A stretch of 5,686 bases of DNA, from the NCBI GenBank assembly GCA_903944555.1, contig CAJASG010000064.1:1-5686 (forward strand). The letters run 5' to 3'. The notes beneath the pieces were generated by a model. It worked only from the letters and a program-made list of their open reading frames with translations. It was not told where the DNA came from and did not search any database. The stretch is from an uncultured beta proteobacterium. Lineage in GTDB: Bacteria > Pseudomonadota > Gammaproteobacteria > Burkholderiales > Burkholderiaceae_C. Of this stretch, positions 1 through 5,286 are shown one piece after another (the first letter of the stretch is position 1; each line of letters opens with the position of its first letter). A program made the translations under genes and the position numbers.

Positions 1-651
1 CACAAAATCGATCTCTCCTACCGTTGGAGCATGAGCTGGTTCATCTTCTCTGAAGTCATGTTCTTCGGCGCGTTCTTCACTGCCTTGTGGTGGGCCCGCT
101 CGCATTCAGTGCCAGCCCTGGGTAGCTTGGAAAATGCCTTGTTGTGGCCCGATTTCAAAGCGGTATGGCCCAGTTTGGCAGCCGGTGCAACTGCCTCGCC
201 CGCTGGCATTGTTGAACCCTTCACCACCATGGGCCCTTTTTGGTTGCCCACCATCAATACGGCCTTGCTGCTGACGTCCGGCGTAACGCTGACGATTGCA
301 CACCATGCGCTGGTCGCCGGTAATCGGGCTAAGACACTCGGCTTCATGTGGGTCACCGTGTTCTTGGGGTTTGCTTTCCTGTGCGTGCAGGGCTATGAGT
401 ACTACCATGCTTACACCTTGTACAACCTGAAGCTGACTTCCGGCATTTTTGGTTCTACCTTCTTCATGCTGACCGGCTTCCACGGGTTTCACGTGTTCAT
501 CGGCATGTTGATGCTGCTGTTCATTACCCTGCGTTTGCAAAAGGGGCACTTCACAGCGCAGCGCCATTTCGGATTCGAGGGTGCAGCTTGGTACTGGCAC
601 TTCGTGGACGTGGTCTGGCTGGGCCTGTACGTGTTGGTCTATTGGTTCTAG
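1..651 (+). CDS. coxC: Cytochrome c oxidase subunit III, 5'-truncated by the window edge
   Basis: Subunit III (CtaE/CoxC) is an integral inner-membrane subunit of the aa3-type oxidase; it stabilises the catalytic core and supports proton uptake. The reading frame is open from base 1 (HKIDLSYRWS precedes the first ATG at 31), so the gene starts upstream and 216 residues are visible; full-length family members are roughly 260-300 residues. Visible family hallmarks are the WSMSWFIFSEVMFFGAFF helix with its conserved glutamate, the TTMGPFWLPTINTALLLTSG segment, the paired histidines in LTIAHHAL, VQGYEYYHAY, STFFMLTGFHGFHVFIG, and the C-terminal AAWYWHFVDVVWLGLYVL. About five to six membrane helices are present. 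The gene ends at TAG 649-651, directly followed by two hairpins, which suggests it is the last gene of the structural cox operon. coxA and coxB are expected upstream but are not in view. Identification is very secure. Confidence 0.97.
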   Translation, partial: HKIDLSYRWSMSWFIFSEVMFFGAFFTALWWARSHSVPALGSLENALLWPDFKAVWPSLAAGATASPAGIVEPFTTMGPFWLPTINTALLLTSGVTLTIAHHALVAGNRAKTLGFMWVTVFLGFAFLCVQGYEYYHAYTLYNLKLTSGIFGSTFFMLTGFHGFHVFIGMLMLLFITLRLQKGHFTAQRHFGFEGAAWYWHFVDVVWLGLYVLVYWF

Positions 652-666
652 ATTGCGAAACGCAAT
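652..666 (+). other. Small perfect hairpin directly after the coxC stop
   Basis: ATTGCG (652-657) and CGCAAT (661-666) are perfect inverted arms of 6 bp around an AAA triloop, beginning at the base after the TAG stop. No T-run follows, so it is not a terminator on its own. Together with the adjacent terminator it would leave two stacked hairpins at the 3' end of the cox mRNA. A protective or processing role is an inference. Confidence 0.45.
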
Positions 667-668
667 GC

Positions 669-694
669 AAAAAGGCACCACGAGGTGCCTTTTT
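669..694. terminator. Bidirectional intrinsic terminator between coxC and the antisense DUF2909-like gene
   Basis: Perfect 11-bp inverted repeat, AAAAAGGCACC (669-679) and GGTGCCTTTTT (684-694), around an ACGA loop. The GC-rich core (GGCACC/GGTGCC) is flanked by five A on one side and five T on the other, so each strand carries a stem followed by a T-run. It lies 17 nt after the coxC stop and 38 nt after the stop of the minus-strand gene, and so fits as a shared terminator for the two convergent genes. It would also cut coxC transcription off from SURF1 and the genes behind it. Confidence 0.9.
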
Positions 695-732
695 GATTGG
701 GGTGTACGGTGTTAGTGAGCTTGTTCTTGCAC

Positions 733-954
733 TCAACGTCCAGCAGGAATCCCCGTCGGATGGATATATCCCAACTGCCAGGCAATCAGAATGCAGGCAA
801 ACAGGACAATGGAAAGCCCCACACGGATTGCCAAGGCCCAGGCCATTTTTTTTGATTTGTCTGGGGCGGACTGCCCACCGCGCATCATTAAAAACAGCGC
901 AGCGCCTAAACTTCCCACAATGGCCACAAAAGCAACAATTACAAAATACGTCAT
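733..954 (-). CDS. Small twin-transmembrane protein, DUF2909-like, antisense within the cox cluster
   Basis: This is a 73-residue protein with two hydrophobic helices (about residues 3-24 and 39-61) joined by a short polar, positively charged loop (MRGGQSAPDKSKKM), ending in LGYIHPTGIPAGR. The size, the LALRVGLS-like second helix (here LAIRVGLS) and the ending GYIHPTGI match what I recall of the DUF2909 / twin transmembrane family found beside coxC and SURF1 in betaproteobacteria. No function is established that I know of; the location suggests a role in oxidase assembly or stability. Start ATG is at 954-952 and stop TGA at 735-733. The frame stays open upstream of 954, but that part is proline-, glutamine- and arginine-rich and antisense to SURF1, so it is rejected. 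No good Shine-Dalgarno precedes the ATG. A CATAAT on the minus strand at 967-962 could be a -10 box giving an almost leaderless message, but I see no convincing -35 box. Confidence 0.85.
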   Translation of the reverse strand: MTYFVIVAFVAIVGSLGAALFLMMRGGQSAPDKSKKMAWALAIRVGLSIVLFACILIAWQLGYIHPTGIPAGR

Positions 955-957
955 GCT

Positions 958-962
958 AGGGA
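958..962 (+). promoter_or_regulatory. Ribosome binding site supporting the GTG start of SURF1
   Basis: AGGGA lies 7 nt before GTG 970, a normal spacing. The next in-frame candidate, ATG 994, has no purine-rich site upstream (GTTTGCC precedes it), so this site favours GTG. The same site is only 2 nt from an out-of-frame ATG at 965, which is too close for efficient use. Confidence 0.6.
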
Positions 963-969
963 TTATGTT

Positions 970-1707
970 GTGAATCTGCGTTTGCGGTTTGCCATGTTGA
1001 CGATGGCCGCGGTGTTGGCCGCCGGTCTGACCGCATCGCTGGGGATGTGGCAGCTGTCGCGCGCCAGTCAAAAGCAGTTGCTGCAAGCTGCACTGAGCAC
1101 GCAAAGTTCCAAGGCTGTGTTGGATGGGCGAGAATTGCACGCTGCTGCCACACCGCTGCAGTTGGCGCACCAGCGTGCGCGCCTGACGGGGCACTGGGTG
1201 CAGGATAAAACGGTTTTTTTGGACAACCGGCAAATGGATGCCCGGGTGGGATTTTTTGTCCTGACGCCTTTTGTGCTGGAGGGGGCTGGGGGCGTCATTT
1301 TGGTGCAAAGAGGTTGGGCGCCCCGCAATTTCGAAAACCGCACACGCCTGCCAACCGTTGACACGCCGGTTGGGCGAGTCGAGATTGAGGGGCGGATTGC
1401 CCCACCCCCGGCCAAGCTTTACGAGCTGAGCGGCGCGCCTCTTGGCGCAATCCGGCAAAATCTGGACTTGGTGCAATTCCAGGTGGAGACCGGCCTGCCA
1501 TTGCTGCCCATTACGCTGCTGCAAACCGGCGCCGCCAGCGAGGGCTTGTTGCGCGAGTGGCCTGCGGTCAATGTGGGGGTGGACAAGCACTACGGCTACG
1601 CCTTTCAGTGGTTTGGTCTGAGCACCTTGATTGTGGGCTTGTACCTCTGGTTCCAGATTTTTCGACGTTTCATTTACCGGTCAAAGGACCCCGCTTCCCA
1701 TGTCTAG
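970..1707 (+). CDS. SURF1 family cytochrome oxidase biogenesis protein
   Basis: SURF1 (Shy1) proteins are inner-membrane assembly factors that bind heme A and help insert it into subunit I. The 245-residue product has the family layout: an N-terminal membrane helix (about 8-28) leading into LGMWQLSRASQKQ, a large periplasmic domain, and a C-terminal helix (about 213-231). Diagnostic motifs are GHWVQDKTVFLDNRQ (74-88), VGFFVLTPFVLEG (93-105), VLVQRGWAPRN-like text (ILVQRGWAPRN, 110-120) and the C-terminal HYGYAFQWFGLSTL (207-220), whose HYGYAxQWF core is a SURF1 signature. The start is GTG 970, chosen for its AGGGA ribosome site; ATG 994 would shorten the cytoplasmic tail by eight residues. 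The gene overlaps the next one by 8 nt. Its promoter must lie within the antisense gene to its left, because a terminator separates it from coxC. The family call is secure. Confidence 0.95.
   Translation: MNLRLRFAMLTMAAVLAAGLTASLGMWQLSRASQKQLLQAALSTQSSKAVLDGRELHAAATPLQLAHQRARLTGHWVQDKTVFLDNRQMDARVGFFVLTPFVLEGAGGVILVQRGWAPRNFENRTRLPTVDTPVGRVEIEGRIAPPPAKLYELSGAPLGAIRQNLDLVQFQVETGLPLLPITLLQTGAASEGLLREWPAVNVGVDKHYGYAFQWFGLSTLIVGLYLWFQIFRRFIYRSKDPASHV
1683..1688 (+). promoter_or_regulatory. Ribosome binding site for the SCO-like gene, inside SURF1
   Basis: AAAGGA sits within the last codons of SURF1, 11 nt before ATG 1700. The spacing is on the long side but it is the only purine-rich element there, and it decides the start. 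Because it is translated as part of SURF1, the two genes are probably translationally coupled. Confidence 0.5.
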
Positions 1708-2401
1708 CGATTTCTCCCCTAAAGACCACCCTTTGGGCCTGACGGTGCACTCCTTGCCCGTGCCAGACCAAGCCGCCGTGACACAAGGCGCCCGCACCCG
1801 TGGCGGGCGCTGGAAGACCTTGGCGCTCTTCCTGGTGTGTGCCGCGCCCGTGGTGGCTTCCTATTTCACTTACTACGTGATCCGACCCGAAGGTCGGCGC
1901 AATTTTGGCCAGCTGATCGACCCACAACGCGCGCTGCCAGCTATGGTGGGTACCACGCTGGATGCCCGGGACGTGAATCTGCGGACGCTCAAAGGCCAGT
2001 GGCTGCTGATCAGTGTCGCGCCTGCGGGCTGTGATGCGCTGTGCGCCCAGCATCTCTACCTACAGCGCCAATTGCGCGAAGGGCTGGGCAAAGAGAAAGA
2101 CCGTCTGGACTGGGTTTGGCTGATCAATGACGCAGCACCAGTTGCAGAGGCACTCAAGCCAGCCCTAAAAGAGGCGACGGTGATTCGCATGGTGCCAACT
2201 GATTTGGCGCAGTGGCTGGAGCCAGAAACGGGCCATGCACTGCCGGAGCATCTGTACCTAGTGGACCCCTTGGGCAACTGGATGATGCGCTTCCCAGCCC
2301 ATACAGATCCGGAACTGGCGAGCAACAGTGCCCCCCAGGTCAAGCGCGATCTGGAGCGCCTGATGCGCGCCTCGGTATCCTGGGACAAGGCAGGCCGCTA
2401 G
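1700..2401 (+). CDS. Membrane-anchored SCO-like thioredoxin-fold protein with a CX3C pair
   Basis: The product has 233 residues: a polar cytoplasmic N-terminus of about 39 residues, one membrane helix (about 40-60, LALFLVCAAPVVASYFTYYV) and a periplasmic domain. That domain reads like a degenerate SCO/thioredoxin fold: GQWLLISVAPAGCDALC (99-115) lines up with the SCO strand and CPDVC motif, giving Cys111 and Cys115 in CX3C spacing, and LYLVDPLGNWMMRF (185-198) lines up with the SCO segment YVYDTKGQLRLF. The SCO copper-ligand histidine position is a leucine (181) in that alignment; the nearest histidine is His184. The proline after the CX3C is missing. ATG 1700 is chosen over in-frame upstream codons because AAAGGA at 1683-1688 precedes it and an earlier start would lie deep in SURF1. 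Proteins at this place are often given vague or misleading oxidase-subunit names, as I recall. The sequence is not subunit I. A redox or copper role in oxidase assembly is an inference. Confidence 0.8.
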   Translation: MSSDFSPKDHPLGLTVHSLPVPDQAAVTQGARTRGGRWKTLALFLVCAAPVVASYFTYYVIRPEGRRNFGQLIDPQRALPAMVGTTLDARDVNLRTLKGQWLLISVAPAGCDALCAQHLYLQRQLREGLGKEKDRLDWVWLINDAAPVAEALKPALKEATVIRMVPTDLAQWLEPETGHALPEHLYLVDPLGNWMMRFPAHTDPELASNSAPQVKRDLERLMRASVSWDKAGR

Positions 2402-2422
2402 TCCACAGGCCTCCTCTCAACC

Positions 2423-3634
2423 ATGCACGCTTCGCTCTACGATTTGTCGCCCCTGTGGCGCATGCTCCTCATGGGCGTGCTGATGGCCGCCGGCCCACTC
2501 ATGTGGGTGATGCTGCAAAAGCGACGGGCCACGCCATTGGGGAGATTGCAGGCGTTGACGGTTGTGACCTTGTTTTTGACCTTTGATCTGGTCCTGTTTG
2601 GGGCTTTCACCCGGTTAACGGACAGCGGCTTGGGTTGTCCGGATTGGCCGGGTTGCTATGGCAGTGCCAGCCCATTGGGTGCGATTCAGGAGATTGCCGC
2701 CGCCCAGACGGTCATGCCCACCGGCCCGGTGACACAAGGCAAGGCCTGGGTGGAAATGGTGCACCGGTACTTGGCAACCGGCGTGGGCGTTCTGATCACG
2801 GTGCTGTGTGTTGCGGCCTGGTTGGGTCGAAATAGTAGGCGCAGCGGCAAGCTGCATGAATCCGCCATGCTCAGTCCGTGGTGGCCGACACTCACCCTGG
2901 TGTGGGTGTGCATCCAGGGTGCGTTTGGTGCGCTGACCGTTACCATGAAACTCTTTCCCGCCATCGTCAGTCTGCACCTCTTGGGCGGATACCTACTGCT
3001 GGCACTACTGACCGTGCAGGCGGTGCTGCTAAAACGCGGGCCGCATGGGCGGTTTCAGTCGGATGGTGTGCCGACGAGCGCACTATCCATTTCTGGTGGG
3101 CTCCGCATGGGGCTGTGGGCTGCCTTGCTACTGCTACTCATCCAGGCGACATCCGGTGCATGGGTGAGCACCAACTACGCCGTGCTGGCGTGTACTGAGT
3201 TTCCGCAATGCCAGGGCGTCTGGTGGCCGGAGATGGATTTTGCCGGCGCCTTCGAAATCTGGCGTCCGCTGGGCTTTGGGAAGAGCGGTGAGCACATCAG
3301 CTTTCAAGCCCTGACCGCCATGCACTACAGCCACCGTTTGCTGGCCCTGGTCACCGCATTGGTGCTGGCGGCGCTGGCCTGGCGACTGCACGCCAATGTG
3401 GCCCTGCGCCGTCCCGCACGCTGGTTGGGCGGTTTGGTGGCGTTGCAGCTGGTCACGGGCTTGAGCAACGTCGTGCTGGGCTGGCCGTTGGTGGCCGCGG
3501 TGTTGCACACCGGTGGCGCCGGTGCGTTGGTGGTCTGCCTCATTTGGCTGTTGACCGCAACCCGCACGCAAAACGCCCTGAGCGAACTACGAACTGGCGC
3601 CTTGGCCGCGCCGCAACCGAGATTTTCCGAATGA
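2423..3634 (+). CDS. ctaA: Heme A synthase (COX15/CtaA family)
   Basis: CtaA converts heme O to heme A by oxidising the C8 methyl to a formyl group, in the inner membrane. The 403-residue product has about eight membrane helices in two similar halves. The first half carries [20 protein letters not shown] (59-78), the family signature, then the conserved Glu111 and His114 in [12 protein letters not shown], and His185 in SLHLLGGY. The second half carries His301/His304 in [10 protein letters not shown] and His362 in VLHTGGAG. These four-histidine positions are the expected heme ligands. Two cysteine pairs with identical spacing appear in the two external loops: Cys72/Cys78 and Cys257/Cys263. The start ATG 2423 lies 21 nt after the previous stop, with only a weak CAGG-type ribosome site; no better start is visible. 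The gene ends in an ATGA overlap with ctaB, so the two enzymes of consecutive steps are likely co-translated. Confidence 0.96.
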   Translation: MHASLYDLSPLWRMLLMGVLMAAGPLMWVMLQKRRATPLGRLQALTVVTLFLTFDLVLFGAFTRLTDSGLGCPDWPGCYGSASPLGAIQEIAAAQTVMPTGPVTQGKAWVEMVHRYLATGVGVLITVLCVAAWLGRNSRRSGKLHESAMLSPWWPTLTLVWVCIQGAFGALTVTMKLFPAIVSLHLLGGYLLLALLTVQAVLLKRGPHGRFQSDGVPTSALSISGGLRMGLWAALLLLLIQATSGAWVSTNYAVLACTEFPQCQGVWWPEMDFAGAFEIWRPLGFGKSGEHISFQALTAMHYSHRLLALVTALVLAALAWRLHANVALRRPARWLGGLVALQLVTGLSNVVLGWPLVAAVLHTGGAGALVVCLIWLLTATRTQNALSELRTGALAAPQPRFSE

Positions 3635-4527
3635 CTGTTAACGCTTCCCTTGAATCCCCGTCGCCGTTGCGCCAGTTCTATGCACTGACCAAGCCGCGTG
3701 TTATCCAGTTGATTGTGTTTTGTGCCCTGATTGGCATGGTGCTGGCGGTCCCCGGTGCACCCACATGGGCCCAGGTCGGTCGTGCGCTTATTGCATGCTT
3801 GGGCATCTATCTGGTGGCGGGCGCTGCCGCTGCTTTCAACTGCATTGTCGAGAAGGGGATTGACGCCAAGATGAAGCGCACCGCGTGGCGTCCCACAGCC
3901 CGAGGCGAGCTGGGCGATGGACAGACGCTTCTGTTTTCTGCGGTGTTGTGCATGGCCGGCTCAGCAGTACTGTACCTGTGGGTCAATCCGCTGACCATGT
4001 GGCTGACCTTTGCCACCTTTGTCGGCTATGCCGTGGTCTACACCGTGATCCTCAAGCCTTTGACGCCGCAAAACATCGTGATCGGCGGCGCCTCCGGGGC
4101 CATGCCACCGGTTCTGGGCTGGGCTGCCATGACGGGGGATGTGGGGCCTGAGGCGCTGATCTTATTCCTGATTATTTTCTTGTGGACACCCCCGCATTTT
4201 TGGGCCTTGGCCCTGTACCGGGTAGAGGACTACCGCAAAGCGGGTCTGCCGATGTTGCCGGTGACCCATGGCAGCGAGTTCACCCGGCTACAGATTTTTT
4301 TGTACACGCTGGTGCTTTTTGCCGCCTGCTTGCTGCCTTTTGTCTACGGCATGAGTTCCTGGTTGTACCTCGGGGTGGCGGTGATTTTGAGCGTCGGGTT
4401 TTGTGTGTACGCGTGGCGTTTGCTGCGCAACTACTCGGACGAGTTGTCGCGCAAAACCTTTCGGTTCTCCCTGATCCATCTCAGCGCGCTTTTTGCCGCG
4501 CTGTTGCTGGATCACTATCTCATCTAA
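3631..4527 (+). CDS. ctaB: Protoheme IX farnesyltransferase (heme O synthase)
   Basis: CtaB (CyoE/COX10) adds a farnesyl group to the vinyl side chain of heme B to give heme O, the substrate of CtaA. The 298-residue product has the UbiA-superfamily pattern of about nine membrane helices. The family start [12 protein letters not shown] (16-27) is followed by the first prenyl-binding motif [20 protein letters not shown] (69-88), with Asn70, Glu74, Asp78, Arg83 and Arg87, then [20 protein letters not shown] (141-160), [18 protein letters not shown] (184-201) and KAGLPMLPV (203-211), the second conserved loop. Glu74 stands where many family members have aspartate. The start ATG 3631 overlaps the ctaA stop (ATGA). 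The frame extends upstream to 3544, but that stretch is antisense-free coding of ctaA in another frame and lacks family similarity. The length is normal for the family. Confidence 0.97.
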   Translation: MTVNASLESPSPLRQFYALTKPRVIQLIVFCALIGMVLAVPGAPTWAQVGRALIACLGIYLVAGAAAAFNCIVEKGIDAKMKRTAWRPTARGELGDGQTLLFSAVLCMAGSAVLYLWVNPLTMWLTFATFVGYAVVYTVILKPLTPQNIVIGGASGAMPPVLGWAAMTGDVGPEALILFLIIFLWTPPHFWALALYRVEDYRKAGLPMLPVTHGSEFTRLQIFLYTLVLFAACLLPFVYGMSSWLYLGVAVILSVGFCVYAWRLLRNYSDELSRKTFRFSLIHLSALFAALLLDHYLI

Positions 4528-4537
4528 ACCCGCGGGA

Positions 4538-4559
4538 AAACCCGTAGACTGTACGGTTT
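4538..4559 (+). promoter_or_regulatory. Hairpin in the 60-nt spacer before the SCO gene
   Basis: AAACCCGTA (4538-4546) pairs with TACGGTTT (4552-4559), with one bulged C and a GACTG loop. A shorter competing hairpin, CGGG (4533-4536) with CCCG (4541-4544) around AAAA, uses part of the same arm, and CCCGCGGG (4529-4536) is itself a palindrome. There is no T-run after either, so this is not a standard terminator. It may be a structured leader, an attenuation element or an mRNA-processing site between ctaB and the SCO gene. This spacer is the only sizeable gap in the assembly run; I see no clear promoter in it. Confidence 0.35.
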
Positions 4560-4587
4560 GGTGTGTACTTGGTTGATCTGGTGAACT

Positions 4588-5199
4588 ATGAAAAAACGAA
4601 TTGCTCTTAAATTGATAGCTGCTTACGCAATAGCTGCGGGGTCTGCTGGCCTATTTACTGCTTGTTCTGAGCAAAAGGCTTCCTTCAACTCCATCGACCT
4701 GACCGGAGCCGACTATGCCAAAGGTTTTGAGCTGACCGATCACAACGGGCAGGTGCGTCACCTGACGGACTTTGCCGGCAAGGTCGTGGTCATGTTTTTT
4801 GGCTACACCCAATGCCCTGATGTTTGCCCGACATCCATGAGCGAATTGGCTGAAATCAAGAAGGCCTTGGGCAAAGACGGTGCGCGCTTGCAGGGCATAT
4901 TCGTCACCGTAGATCCCCAGCGCGACACGCCGGAAGTGCTCAAGGCCTACATGGAAAACTTTGACCCCACGTTTCTTGCACTTTACGCCACGCCCGAGAA
5001 ACTGGTCGACTTGGCCAAAGACTACAAGGTGTATTACAAGAAGGTGGACGGCAAAACCCCCACCAGCTACACCATGGACCACTCCGCAGGCAGCTATGTC
5101 TACGACACCAAGGGCCAACTGCGCCTGTTCACCCGCTATGGCAGCGGTGCAAAGCTGCTGACGGCCGATATTCAGCAGTTGCTCAAATCAGGCAGTTAA
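4588..5199 (+). CDS. SCO1/SenC family copper chaperone, predicted lipoprotein
   Basis: SCO proteins deliver copper to, and keep reduced, the CuA cysteines of oxidase subunit II on the periplasmic side. The 203-residue product starts with a charged MKKR and a hydrophobic stretch ending in LFTAC, a plausible lipobox with Cys26 as the lipidated residue, so it is probably membrane-anchored by lipid. The thioredoxin-like domain has all key residues: Cys76 and Cys80 in GYTQCPDVCPTSMSE, the loop VDPQRDTPEVL (108-118), and His165 in YTMDHSAGSYVYD. The length is typical. Start ATG 4588 has a weak GGTGA 3 nt upstream; no alternative start precedes the signal peptide. The first 70 bases or so are much richer in A and T than the rest, and the signal peptide coincides with a repeat-like stretch (4609-4657). 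It follows ctaB by 60 nt and converges with rpoH. Confidence 0.95.
   Translation: MKKRIALKLIAAYAIAAGSAGLFTACSEQKASFNSIDLTGADYAKGFELTDHNGQVRHLTDFAGKVVVMFFGYTQCPDVCPTSMSELAEIKKALGKDGARLQGIFVTVDPQRDTPEVLKAYMENFDPTFLALYATPEKLVDLAKDYKVYYKKVDGKTPTSYTMDHSAGSYVYDTKGQLRLFTRYGSGAKLLTADIQQLLKSGS
4609..4657 (+). repeat. Possible interspersed-repeat remnant inside the SCO signal peptide
   Basis: The stretch around ATTGATAGCTGCTTACGC (4611-4628) through GGCCTATTTA (4648-4657) resembles a short interspersed sequence that I recall from intergenic regions of Comamonadaceae genomes (ATAGCTGC, T/C-rich, CGC, then a variable part, GAGGCC and ATTT). Inside it ATAGCTGC occurs twice, at 4615-4622 and 4630-4637, 15 nt apart and in the same reading frame, giving Ile-Ala-Ala twice. 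The resemblance is from memory and could be chance, since alanine-rich signal peptides are common. Confidence 0.35.
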
Positions 5200-5229
5200 G
5201 CGCCACGCCACATTGCGACGCCCGAGGGC

Positions 5230-5263
5230 AAAAAAATACCCCTGCGGCTTGGGCCGGCAGGGG
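5230..5263 (-). terminator. Intrinsic terminator of rpoH
   Basis: CCCCTG (5239-5244) pairs with CAGGGG (5258-5263), and the stem continues inward as CGGC (5245-5248) with GCCG (5253-5256) around a TTGG loop, with one bulged G at 5257. On the minus strand this 10-bp GC-rich stem is followed by TA and then seven T (the A-run at 5230-5236), which is the classic arrangement. It begins 23 nt after the rpoH stop. On the plus strand no T-run follows, so for the convergent SCO gene it would at most be a weak stop. Confidence 0.85.
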
Positions 5264-5286
5264 CGGTGGGCTTGAGCGGAAGCGCG

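Noticed and set aside
106..681. Minus-strand open frame of 191 residues opposite coxC
   Set aside because: It has low-complexity composition (Gln, His, Glu-rich) typical of an antisense shadow and runs through the terminator hairpin; coxC on the plus strand is unmistakable.
588..959. Plus-strand open frame of 123 residues crossing the end of coxC and the antisense small gene
   Set aside because: It reads through the strong terminator at 669-694, has no family similarity that I recognise, and is antisense to the well-supported minus-strand gene.
962..967. CATAAT on the minus strand as a -10 box for the DUF2909-like gene
   Set aside because: It is five of six to consensus and would give an almost leaderless message, but no acceptable -35 hexamer lies 16-18 nt upstream, so it is noted but not annotated.
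955..1590. Minus-strand open frame extending the DUF2909-like protein by about 212 residues at the N-terminus
   Set aside because: The extension is antisense to SURF1, rich in Gln, Pro, Arg and His with no family features, while the hydrophobic 73-residue part beginning at ATG 954 is complete on its own.
1631..1699. Upstream ATG at 1631 as the start of the SCO-like gene
   Set aside because: It would overlap SURF1 by 77 nt and add 23 residues with no helix or motif; ATG 1700 has a ribosome site and the usual short overlap.
3134..3571. Minus-strand open frame of 145 residues opposite ctaA
   Set aside because: Gln- and His-rich shadow of the ctaA codons with no start context or recognisable domain.
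4651..5118. Minus-strand open frame of 155 residues opposite the SCO gene
   Set aside because: The plus strand encodes a full SCO protein with all ligands; the antisense frame shows only composition bias from GC-rich codons.
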